The translations under genes were made by a program, and so were the position numbers. From assembly GCA_905235995.1 (NCBI GenBank), contig CAJONI010000041.1:1-34694 (forward strand): a stretch of 34,694 nucleotides of DNA. The letters are read 5' to 3'. This document shows, piece by piece, positions 26,531 to 33,486 of the stretch. Source of the stretch: an uncultured Bacteroidales bacterium. Its GTDB lineage: Bacteria > Bacteroidota > Bacteroidia > Bacteroidales > UBA932. The notes under the pieces are model-generated. The model saw only the letters and a list, made by a program, of their open reading frames with translations, searched no databases and was not told where the DNA came from. Position 1 is the first letter of the stretch, and each line of letters starts with the position of its first letter.

Positions 26531-28546
26531 ATGAAACGCGTCTTCGCCCTTGCGGCAATCCTTCTCACCATGACAGCTTGCACCCAAAGAACCAATCCGT
26601 TCTTCGTAGAATGGAACACCCCCTACGGCATCCCGCCGTTCGAACAGATTGAAGAAGCCGACTACCTCCCCGCCATCCAGGAGGGAATCGCCCGTCACGA
26701 CGCCGAGATACAGGCCATTGTCGACAATCCCGAAGCACCCGGCTTCGACAATGTGATAGCGGCCTACGACGCCTCCGGCGAACTGCTTTCCAAGGTGATG
26801 GGAGTGCTGTTCAACCTCGCCGAGACCGACATCACCCCGACCTTCGAGACCATCGTCGAGGATGCGACCACCCTGGTGTCGCAGCACTCCAACGACGTGA
26901 CCTTCAACAAGGAACTCTTCGCCAGGGTTGAGGCGGTCAACAATCAGAAAGCCTCCCTCGGCCTTACCCGCGAGCAGGAGATGGTGCTCGACAAGGTGTA
27001 CCGTTCCTTCGCCGACAACGGCATCGCCCTCGACGAGGCCGGCCAGGAGCGCATGAAGGAGATCAATACCGAGCTCTCGAAACTCTCCAACCGTTTCGGC
27101 AATTACCTGCTGAAGGAGAACAACGCTTTCAAGGAGCGCTTCGGCGTGGCGATTTCCGAATATACGGACGCCATGGCCACTGAGGAAGACCGCGCCCGCC
27201 GCGAAGAAATGTTCCGCGCATATTCGAACCGCGGCAACAACGGGGGAGACACCGACACCAAGGAGATTATATTCAATATCCTGAAACTCAAGGAAGAGCG
27301 GGCGAAGATGCTGGGCTTTGACTCTCCCGCCGCCCATATCCTCAGCGACAAGATGGCCCACGACCCGGCCACCGTCGACGTGTTCCTCGCCGGCATCTTC
27401 AAGCATGCAGTGTCCAAGGCCAGGGAAGAGGTCTGCGACATGCAGAAGGTCATGGACCGCGACATCGCTGAAGGCAAGGTCGAGGCCGGCGCCCGCATCC
27501 AGCCCTGGGACTGGTTCTATTATGCCGAAAAGGTGCGCAAGGAAAAGTTCGACCTCGACGAGGAACTCACCAAGCCCTATTTCCAGATGGAAAACGTGCG
27601 TGAAGGCGTGTTCAACACTGCCTCCCGCCTCTACGGCCTGCAGTTCGAGCCCATCGCCGACGCGCCCAAATACCATCCCGAGATGGAAGCCTTCCGCGTG
27701 AGCGACGCCGACGGCTCGCTTATCGGAGTGCTGCTGACCGACTACTACCCCCGCGAGAGCAAGCGTGGCGGCGCCTGGATGAACAACGTCCGCGACCAGT
27801 ATGTGACCCTCGACGGCGAGATGGTCCGTCCGATCATAGTCAACGTGGGCAACTTCAACAAGCCCACCGCAGAAGCCCCCTCGCTGCTGAGCATCGACAA
27901 CGTGGAGACCATGTTCCACGAGTTCGGCCACGCCCTGCACGGCCTGCTGAGCCAGTGCAACTACTCCACCGTCAGCGGCACCGCGGTCGCCCGCGACTTC
28001 GTGGAACTGCCTTCGCAGATCAACGAGAACTGGGCCTTCCAGAAAGAGGTCCTGACCGGTTACGCCCGCCACTATCAGACCGGCGAGGCCATCCCCGACT
28101 CCCTCGTGCAGAAGATCCTGGCCGCCCGCACCTTCAACCAGGGCTTCATGACCACCGAGCTCTGCGCCGCCTCCATCCTCGACATGAAATGGCACGAGCT
28201 GCCTTCAGTGGAAGGAATCGATATCGCAGGGTTCGAGAAGAAAGTCTGTGACGAGATGGGCCTGATCGACGAGATCATCCCGCGCTACCGCACCACCTAC
28301 TTCAACCACATCTTCAACAGCGGCTACAGCGCTGGCTACTACAGCTACCTCTGGGCGGAGGTGCTCGACAAGGACGCCTTCGAACTCTTCAAGGAGAAAG
28401 GCATCTTCGATCCCGCCACGGCCATGAGCTTCCGCAGGAACATCCTGGAGAAGGGTGGCAGCGAAGACCCGATGGTCCTCTACCGCAAGTTCCGCGGTGC
28501 CGATCCCGATCCCGACGCCCTGCTCCGCGCCCGCGGCCTGAAATAG
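26531..28546 (+). CDS. M3-family peptidase lipoprotein (peptidyl-dipeptidase Dcp type)
   Basis: The 671-residue protein has a lipoprotein signal (Cys17 in LTMTAC) and a full M3 catalytic core: MFHEFGHALHGLL (His463, Glu464, His467) and Glu492 in ARDFVELPSQ, then the helix FNHIFNSGYSAGYYSYLWAE that lines the active site in Dcp/oligopeptidase A. It should remove dipeptides from peptide C termini, probably in the periplasm. The ATG at 26531 is chosen for the signal peptide; the 17 upstream codons overlap the promoter. Its stop directly abuts the stop of the convergent aldo-keto reductase gene. Confidence 0.94.
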   Translation: MKRVFALAAILLTMTACTQRTNPFFVEWNTPYGIPPFEQIEEADYLPAIQEGIARHDAEIQAIVDNPEAPGFDNVIAAYDASGELLSKVMGVLFNLAETDITPTFETIVEDATTLVSQHSNDVTFNKELFARVEAVNNQKASLGLTREQEMVLDKVYRSFADNGIALDEAGQERMKEINTELSKLSNRFGNYLLKENNAFKERFGVAISEYTDAMATEEDRARREEMFRAYSNRGNNGGDTDTKEIIFNILKLKEERAKMLGFDSPAAHILSDKMAHDPATVDVFLAGIFKHAVSKAREEVCDMQKVMDRDIAEGKVEAGARIQPWDWFYYAEKVRKEKFDLDEELTKPYFQMENVREGVFNTASRLYGLQFEPIADAPKYHPEMEAFRVSDADGSLIGVLLTDYYPRESKRGGAWMNNVRDQYVTLDGEMVRPIIVNVGNFNKPTAEAPSLLSIDNVETMFHEFGHALHGLLSQCNYSTVSGTAVARDFVELPSQINENWAFQKEVLTGYARHYQTGEAIPDSLVQKILAARTFNQGFMTTELCAASILDMKWHELPSVEGIDIAGFEKKVCDEMGLIDEIIPRYRTTYFNHIFNSGYSAGYYSYLWAEVLDKDAFELFKEKGIFDPATAMSFRRNILEKGGSEDPMVLYRKFRGADPDPDALLRARGLK

Positions 28547-29935
28547 CTACAACGGCTTCTGGTCGCGCAGGAGCTGCTCCGTGTGGGCCTCGATGCGGCG
28601 CATCTGGTCAGGAATCCGGATGTTCTGCGGGCAGAGGTCCACACACTGGCTGCAGCCTATGCAGTGGTTTGCCTGCTCCAGCTTGGCGACGCTGCGGTCG
28701 AGCGACACCAGGTAGGCCCTGCGTGCCTTCCGGTATTCGGGGTCCTGTTTCTCTTCCTTGATGAAGCCTTCGTTGACGCACTTGTTGTAGTGCACGAAAA
28801 CTCCCGGGATGTCCACCCCGTAGGGGCAGGGTACGCAGTACTTGCAGTCGTTGCAGGGGATGATGGGGTGGTTGGCGTAGTCGTCGCCTATCTCTTCGAG
28901 CAGGGCCAGGTCGTCCAGGGAAAGCGGCTCAAGCGGGCAGAAGGTCGCAAGGTTGTCTTCCAGATGTTCCTTGTAGGTCATGCCGCTCAGGGCGCACATC
29001 ACTCCGGGGTAGGTGCCGCAGAAGCGGAAGGCCCAGGATGCGAGCGAGGCGCCGGGGTCGCGTGCCAGCAGCTTGTCGGCGGCGTGTTGCGGGAGATTCA
29101 CCAGACGTCCGCCGAGCAGCGGTTCCATGATCACTGCGCTGATGCCGCGGCGCTCGAGCTCTCCGTAGAGGTAGTTGGCGTTCACGTTGCGCGACGACAT
29201 CATCTTCGCGTGGGTCCAGTCGACGTAGTTCATCTGTATCTGCACGAAATCCCAGAGTTTCCTCTCGCCGCGTGCTTCAGCTTCGTCGTGGAGCTGCAGC
29301 AGGTGGTCGAACACCCGCTGGTCGCCGTGGAACGAGAAGCCGAGGTGGCGGATGCGGCCCGCCTCGCGCTCCCTGAGCAGGAAGTCGAGCATTCCGTTGT
29401 CGAAGAAACGTCTCCGCAGAACCTCCATGCCGTCCATTTCTCCGCGTGAACCGCCTACGGAATGGAGCAGATAGAAATCTATATAGTCGACCTGGAGGGC
29501 CTCGAAGGAGTGGCGATACATGGTCATCGCCGATTCACGGTCGTATTCGCGGGAGTTCGACAGCTTGGTGGCTATCAGGAATTTTTCGCGGGGATGCCGT
29601 TTCAGCGCTATTCCGGTCACAGTTTCCGAGAGTCCCTGCCCGTAGACGGGGGCCGTGTCGAAGTAGTTGACTCCGTGCTCTATGGCGTAATCGACCAGAG
29701 CGTTTACCTGTTCCTGGTCGATGACCTGTTTCCCGTCGGGACCGACGGTGGTGGGCCAGCGCATGCAGCCATAGCCCAGGAGGGATACGTCGTCTCCGAG
29801 CGCGCTCTTGCGGTAGGTCATTGTGCCGGGTTCACGCTTCTGCGTGCCGGTCTGGGGGACTTTGCCCGTGCAGGCAGATACTGCCGTGGCGGCGGCGCCT
29901 GCACCGAATATCTTTAGAAAATCGCGTCTTTCCAT
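28547..29935 (-). CDS. Tat-exported aldo/keto reductase with two C-terminal [4Fe-4S] motifs
   Basis: The 462-residue protein begins MERRDFLKIF, a clear twin-arginine signal, with a lipobox at Cys22 (AVSAC), so it is probably a Tat lipoprotein. The barrel keeps the aldo-keto reductase tetrad: Asp93 and Tyr98 (FDTAPVYGQG), Lys124 (IATKLS) and His158 (YLLHSV). The C terminus adds ferredoxin-like clusters CNDCKYCVPCPYG and CIGCSQCVDLCPQNI. Family members are widespread in anaerobes, mostly of unknown substrate. It starts two bases after the NapH-NapG fusion gene, so electrons may come from menaquinol rather than NADPH, which is not found outside the cytoplasm. That link is inference. Confidence 0.9.
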   Translation of the reverse strand: MERRDFLKIFGAGAAATAVSACTGKVPQTGTQKREPGTMTYRKSALGDDVSLLGYGCMRWPTTVGPDGKQVIDQEQVNALVDYAIEHGVNYFDTAPVYGQGLSETVTGIALKRHPREKFLIATKLSNSREYDRESAMTMYRHSFEALQVDYIDFYLLHSVGGSRGEMDGMEVLRRRFFDNGMLDFLLREREAGRIRHLGFSFHGDQRVFDHLLQLHDEAEARGERKLWDFVQIQMNYVDWTHAKMMSSRNVNANYLYGELERRGISAVIMEPLLGGRLVNLPQHAADKLLARDPGASLASWAFRFCGTYPGVMCALSGMTYKEHLEDNLATFCPLEPLSLDDLALLEEIGDDYANHPIIPCNDCKYCVPCPYGVDIPGVFVHYNKCVNEGFIKEEKQDPEYRKARRAYLVSLDRSVAKLEQANHCIGCSQCVDLCPQNIRIPDQMRRIEAHTEQLLRDQKPL

Positions 29936-29937
29936 GG

Positions 29938-31464
29938 TTATCTCTCCTTATGGACTTCGTGTCCTTCAACATAAATTGCGCTGACCGGGCGGGCAGGGCA
30001 GTGGTATTCGCAGGCGCCGCAGCCTATGCACTGTTCGGGGTTCACAGCAGGGACCTGCAGTTTGGGATTGCCTTCCATGGGGACCATGGTGATGGCGCCC
30101 ACGGGGCAGTGGCGGGCGCAGTTGCCGCAGCTCACGCCGTCTTTTTCCACTACGCAGTTCGTGTGCGTGACCACTGCGTGGCCTATCTGGATGGCGCTCT
30201 TGTCGGAGATGCTGTCCACGAGATTTATGGCGCCGGTAGGGCAGACTTCGGTGCAGGTGTTGCATTGGATGCGGCAGAAGCCCTTTTCAAAGGACATTTC
30301 GGGCTGCATGAGGGTCTCAATCCGGGTGGAGGGTTTCAGCACGTCGTTCGGGCATTTGCTGACGCAGAGCTGGCAGGCGGTGCAGTGGCTGTAGAAATTC
30401 TTGTGGCTGATGGCGCCGGCGGGTACGGGGGCGAGCTTCCGGGGCGGGATCTCCCTGCCCTCAAGGGCGGCTACTCCTTCAGCTATCTGTTTCTTCTTCG
30501 CCTCCACTGTCGCCGCTCCGGCAAACAGTGTCAGGCCTGTTATGAACTGGCGACGCTCCATTCCGCTCTGATGTTTCGCCGCGCTCGCAGAAAAATGCTC
30601 GCTCGTCGAAACATCACCCGCGGAATTCCGCTGTCCACGGCCATAGGCAAAACGGTAATGCATCGCCCCGAACTTGCAGTTGTCGATGCAGTCGAAACAT
30701 GCCACGCAGCGGCTGTAGTCGACCTTCCTGGCTGCGATGTCGATGCAGGAGCTCTTGCAGCGCTTCTCGCACATCTTGCAGTCCTTGCATTTATCGGTAT
30801 CGATCACGGGACGGAACATCGAGAAGCGGGAAAGCAGTCCCAGCGTAGTGCCTACCGGGCATACCGTATTGCACCAGGTGCGTCCGCCGCGCCACGCGAG
30901 CACGACCAGCACCACCACCGTGACGGCCGCCACGATCAGCACGGGCAGGCTCTTGAGATATACTTCCGTGGGATAGAATGCGTAGCTGCCGAAGTGGATG
31001 GACACTGCTGCCAGCAGGTTGTTGCACCAGCCGTAGACGGGGGCCAGGAGGGCGGTGGCGATGCGGCCCCAGGCGCTGTAGGGAGCGATCAGCAGCGCTG
31101 CGGCGTTGAGGCCGGCCACCATCAGCACGATGAAGAGCGCCAGCAGTCCGTAGCGGAGCCATTTTATCTCCTTTTTGTAGGTGAAGCGGTTTTTCTTACC
31201 CTTGCGCCGGCCATTGAACCAGGACACGATGTCCTGGAAGACGCCTAGCGGGCAGATGACCGAGCAATAGACACGGCCGAACAGGAGGGTAAGCAGGACG
31301 AGGCCTGCCACTACGGCGAGATTCAGCGCCAGCACTGCCGGCAGAAGCTGAATCCTGGCCATCCAGCCGAACCAGTGGTGGATGGCTCCGGTAAAGTCGA
31401 GGAACAGCAGAGTGACCAGCACAAAAAATACTGCAGCTGCCGCAATTCGGATTTTTCTCAGCAT
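29938..31464 (-). CDS. NapH-NapG-like fusion: membrane quinol dehydrogenase with internal Tat-like segment and polyferredoxin
   Basis: The 508-residue protein has an N-terminal NapH-like membrane part with four hydrophobic segments (about 4-24, 45-64, 103-127, 173-191), two CxxxCP motifs (CSVICP at 67-72 and CNTVCP at 198-203) and two clusters (CKDCKMCEKRC, CVACFDCIDNC). A linker leads to MERRQFITG (302-310) and a hydrophobic stretch that looks like an internal twin-arginine signal. Then comes a NapG-like part with four cluster motifs (CTACQLCVSKCP, CNTCTEVCP, CGNCARHCP, CIGCGACEYHCP). NapH and NapG normally are separate and pass electrons from menaquinol to periplasmic nitrate reductase. No napA is near; the partner is probably the exported aldo-keto reductase encoded two bases downstream. 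The start at 31464 follows a -7 box. Confidence 0.88.
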   Translation of the reverse strand: MLRKIRIAAAAVFFVLVTLLFLDFTGAIHHWFGWMARIQLLPAVLALNLAVVAGLVLLTLLFGRVYCSVICPLGVFQDIVSWFNGRRKGKKNRFTYKKEIKWLRYGLLALFIVLMVAGLNAAALLIAPYSAWGRIATALLAPVYGWCNNLLAAVSIHFGSYAFYPTEVYLKSLPVLIVAAVTVVVLVVLAWRGGRTWCNTVCPVGTTLGLLSRFSMFRPVIDTDKCKDCKMCEKRCKSSCIDIAARKVDYSRCVACFDCIDNCKFGAMHYRFAYGRGQRNSAGDVSTSEHFSASAAKHQSGMERRQFITGLTLFAGAATVEAKKKQIAEGVAALEGREIPPRKLAPVPAGAISHKNFYSHCTACQLCVSKCPNDVLKPSTRIETLMQPEMSFEKGFCRIQCNTCTEVCPTGAINLVDSISDKSAIQIGHAVVTHTNCVVEKDGVSCGNCARHCPVGAITMVPMEGNPKLQVPAVNPEQCIGCGACEYHCPARPVSAIYVEGHEVHKER

Positions 31465-31480
31465 ATTTTGATATTTTTCG

Positions 31481-31488
31481 CAAATATA
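31481..31488 (-). promoter_or_regulatory. -7 box (TATATTTG) of the NapHG-aldo/keto reductase operon
   Basis: Minus-strand TATATTTG fits TAnnTTTG, 16 bases before the ATG at 31464. Confidence 0.65.
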
Positions 31489-31512
31489 AACGAAAAAATA
31501 AAAAAAGATTCC

Positions 31513-31520
31513 TAACTTTG
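31513..31520 (+). promoter_or_regulatory. Upstream -7 box (TAACTTTG) for the OmpA/TPR gene
   Basis: An exact TAnnTTTG match 81 bases before the ATG. With the box at 31570 it would form a tandem promoter pair, fitting a strongly expressed gene. Confidence 0.5.
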
Positions 31521-31569
31521 GGGTTGCCAATTATATTAGGATTAAACCGTAGTAATTGATACACAGGTA

Positions 31570-31577
31570 TATATTTG
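31570..31577 (+). promoter_or_regulatory. Proximal -7 box (TATATTTG) for the OmpA/TPR gene
   Basis: An exact TAnnTTTG match 24 bases before the ATG at 31602. The leader after it is very A-rich (AACAGAAAAAATG), as is common for well-translated Bacteroidetes genes. Confidence 0.55.
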
Positions 31578-31601
31578 ACAATTAACTTAATAACAGAAAA
31601 A

Positions 31602-33074
31602 ATGAAAAAACTGAGTACTTTGTTCGCAGCCGTTGCACTGATGCTCGTTGCGACATTCTCTGCTTCCGCGGTTGACAATGTATTCCGTGTTTCTGAAGGC
31701 AGGGTCACGGTGACGATCACCGACCTGGCTCCCAACGCTTTCGGAACCGGATACGTGGCCTGCTACAATGTCGATGTGGCCGCCGACGCCATCAGCGACT
31801 GCGAGTCTCTGGTCATCACCCCGCTGATCCGCGACTCCCGTGGCAACAAGAAGATCGTCGAGATGATCGTCGTCAATGGCAAGGGCCGTCAGGTCAACAC
31901 CGAATGGCTTCAGAAGGTATGCTATGGCGTATGCGATCCCAACAGCGTCCGCTTCTTCACCCTCAAGGAAGGTGAGACCCTCCACGTGAAGACCTGCACC
32001 GAAGTCCCCTATGATGAATGGATGGACGACAATGCCGCATTCTACGTGACGACCCAGAAAGCCACCTACCGTCCCAACTGCATCGTGGCCTATCCTGGCG
32101 AAGAGTTCATCTTCGACATTCCTTTCCTCACCGAGCCTCTCGAGGTCACTCCGGTCTTTATCCCGGTTCCCGTCCAGGCGGTGGTCGAAGGCACCCGCGT
32201 GCTGCGCACCAAACTCTTCTATCCGGTCAACGTGACCCGCAAGGTTGACAACTACCTCGAGAACGCTGAGGCTCTCTCCCTCCTGTCCACTCTCGACCAG
32301 GGCAACTTCAAGGTCACCAATGTCGAAATCGAAGGCTGGGCTTCCCCCGAAGCAACTGTGGCTTACAACCAGAACCTCTCGATCAACCGTGCCAAGACAG
32401 TCAAGGGCATCATCTCCGAGATGTACAACTTCCCTCAGGAAGTCTACTCTGTGAAGGGTAACGGTGAGTACTGGGAAGACATCTACGACTACGTGGCCAA
32501 TACCGACAACCAGGTCGTTGCCGAGAACCGCGCAGCCATCCAGGATGCCATCAACGCCAATGGCGACCTCGACCGTCGTGAAGCGGCCATCAAGCGCATC
32601 GCCGGTGGTCGTCCGTACCGCGCCATCTTCGACGCCGTGTACCCTCGCAGCCGTTTCGCCGAAGCGATCGTGACCTTCCAGAACAAGGGTTACAACAGGG
32701 CCGACGCGCTGGCTCTCTTCCGCGCCAACCCGGCCAACCTCTCCGCTGACGAGTATGTGTTCCTGCTCCAGGACAACGCTCCGATCGAAGTGGCCGAGCA
32801 GGCCGTGAAGGTCTACCCGAACGACGCCCGCGTGGCCGCCGTGGCCGCCGCCGCCCAGTACCAGGCCGGCAACGTCGACGAAGCCATCGCTCTCTACAAG
32901 AAGGCCGGCAACAGCCCCGAGGTCTACAACAACCTCGCTGCCTGCTACCTCGCCAAGGGTGACGTCGAAAACGCCAGGGCTTGCCTCGACAAGGCCGGTG
33001 ACACGAAGGCTGCCGAGGCCAACGCCTACGAGCTTCGCAAGGTGGTCCTGAACAACAAGTATTTCGGCAAATAA
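31602..33074 (+). CDS. Exported envelope protein with OmpA-like and TPR regions
   Basis: The 490-residue protein has a Sec signal peptide (MKKLSTLFAAVALMLVATFS, cut near SASA). The middle part (about 190-265) has an OmpA-like peptidoglycan-binding pattern: VTNVEIEGWASPEATVAYN followed by LSINRAKTVKGII. The C-terminal third (about 390-480) contains tetratricopeptide-like helices (AAAAQYQAGNVDEAIALYKK, NNLAACYLAKGDVENARACL). Such proteins probably link outer membrane and murein or serve fimbria-like assemblies; no precise role is recognised. Codon use is strongly biased to C-ending codons and there are two candidate promoters and a good terminator, all signs of high expression. The start at 31602 is set by the signal peptide. 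Confidence 0.82.
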   Translation: MKKLSTLFAAVALMLVATFSASAVDNVFRVSEGRVTVTITDLAPNAFGTGYVACYNVDVAADAISDCESLVITPLIRDSRGNKKIVEMIVVNGKGRQVNTEWLQKVCYGVCDPNSVRFFTLKEGETLHVKTCTEVPYDEWMDDNAAFYVTTQKATYRPNCIVAYPGEEFIFDIPFLTEPLEVTPVFIPVPVQAVVEGTRVLRTKLFYPVNVTRKVDNYLENAEALSLLSTLDQGNFKVTNVEIEGWASPEATVAYNQNLSINRAKTVKGIISEMYNFPQEVYSVKGNGEYWEDIYDYVANTDNQVVAENRAAIQDAINANGDLDRREAAIKRIAGGRPYRAIFDAVYPRSRFAEAIVTFQNKGYNRADALALFRANPANLSADEYVFLLQDNAPIEVAEQAVKVYPNDARVAAVAAAAQYQAGNVDEAIALYKKAGNSPEVYNNLAACYLAKGDVENARACLDKAGDTKAAEANAYELRKVVLNNKYFGK

Positions 33075-33095
33075 TCGCCGGATACCTCAATCTAA

Positions 33096-33129
33096 ATAAG
33101 GGGAGGGCCACCATCCTCCCCTTATTTTT
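33096..33129 (+). terminator. Terminator of the OmpA/TPR gene, one base before tRNA-Leu
   Basis: The stem AATAAGGGGAGG/CCTCCCCTTATT with an 8-base loop ends in a short T run (33125-33129). The tRNA-Leu 5' end follows at 33131, so either some transcripts read through or the hairpin is also a processing site. Confidence 0.75.
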
Positions 33130-33130
33130 A

Positions 33131-33433
33131 GCCTTGGTGGTGGAATGGTAGACACGAGGGACTTAGATACATTTGAGTGCACTCTCTGAAATAGAGGGAT
33201 GTAGAATGCCGTAAATTCAAGGAAACCTTAACGGGAAAGGCCGATGGCAACCTTGAGCCAAGCCTTCGGAAGAAGGAAGGTGCAGAGACTAGACACGGCA
33301 CACCTAAAAAGTCATAGGACTTCATGGTGAAGGAATAGTCCGGACTACAAACAGCGATGGTGGCGAAAGCCATAGTGGTAAGAAAATCCCTTGGCCCGAA
33401 GGGGCCGTGCGGGTTCGAGTCCCGCCCGAGGCA
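33131..33433 (+). tRNA. tRNA-Leu (anticodon TAA) interrupted by a group I intron
   Basis: Exon 1 is 33131-33164 and exon 2 is 33383-33433, joining to an 85-base class II tRNA. Acceptor GCCTTGG pairs with CCGAGGC (one G-T pair), the D stem is GTG/CAC, and the anticodon stem AGGGA/TCCCT encloses CTTAAAA once spliced, giving anticodon TAA. There is a long variable arm (GGCCC-GAAG-GGGCC) and a T arm GCGGG-TTCGAGT-CCCGC; discriminator A is at 33433. The intron splits the anticodon after its first base. CCA is not encoded. No -7 box is seen between the preceding terminator and the tRNA. Confidence 0.95.
33165..33382 (+). ncRNA. Group I intron (IC3-like) in tRNA-Leu(UAA)
   Basis: This 218-nt intron follows an exon ending in T and ends in G, as group I introns do. 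Its core matches what I recall of the cyanobacterial tRNA-Leu intron: TTGAG near the 5' end as internal guide (GAGT pairs with ACTT of exon 1, with a G-T pair at the splice site). P4 is TCAAGG (33217-33222) with CCTTGA (33251-33256). The conserved Q-like string CCTTGAGCCAAGCC and R-like string GTGCAGAGACTAGAC are present, and P7 is GACTA (33287-33291) with TAGTC (33336-33340). Hairpins CTTC-GGAA-GAAG (P6a), AAGTC-ATAG-GACTT (P8 region) and TGGC-GAAA-GCCA (P9, 33361-33372) complete it. It holds no ORF, so no homing endonuclease. Confidence 0.93.
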
Positions 33434-33472
33434 CAGGAAAGGCCGCGCAAAAGCGCGGCCTTTCCTGTGCCT
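33429..33472 (+). repeat. 20-bp perfect inverted repeat overlapping the tRNA-Leu 3' end
   Basis: Bases 33429-33448 and 33453-33472 are perfect complements with an AAAA loop. The left arm starts inside the tRNA acceptor strand (last five bases AGGCA). No T run follows on either strand, but it is the only hairpin between the convergent tRNA-Leu and phosphoesterase genes and probably stops or trims both transcripts. Confidence 0.75.
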
Positions 33473-33486
33473 TACGGCACCTGTTT

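Noticed and set aside
33165-33382. Reading the tRNA-Leu insert as a small protein gene or as a tmRNA-like RNA
   Set aside because: No frame has a start and family resemblance, and the group I core strings and the clean rejoining of the tRNA exons explain the whole segment.
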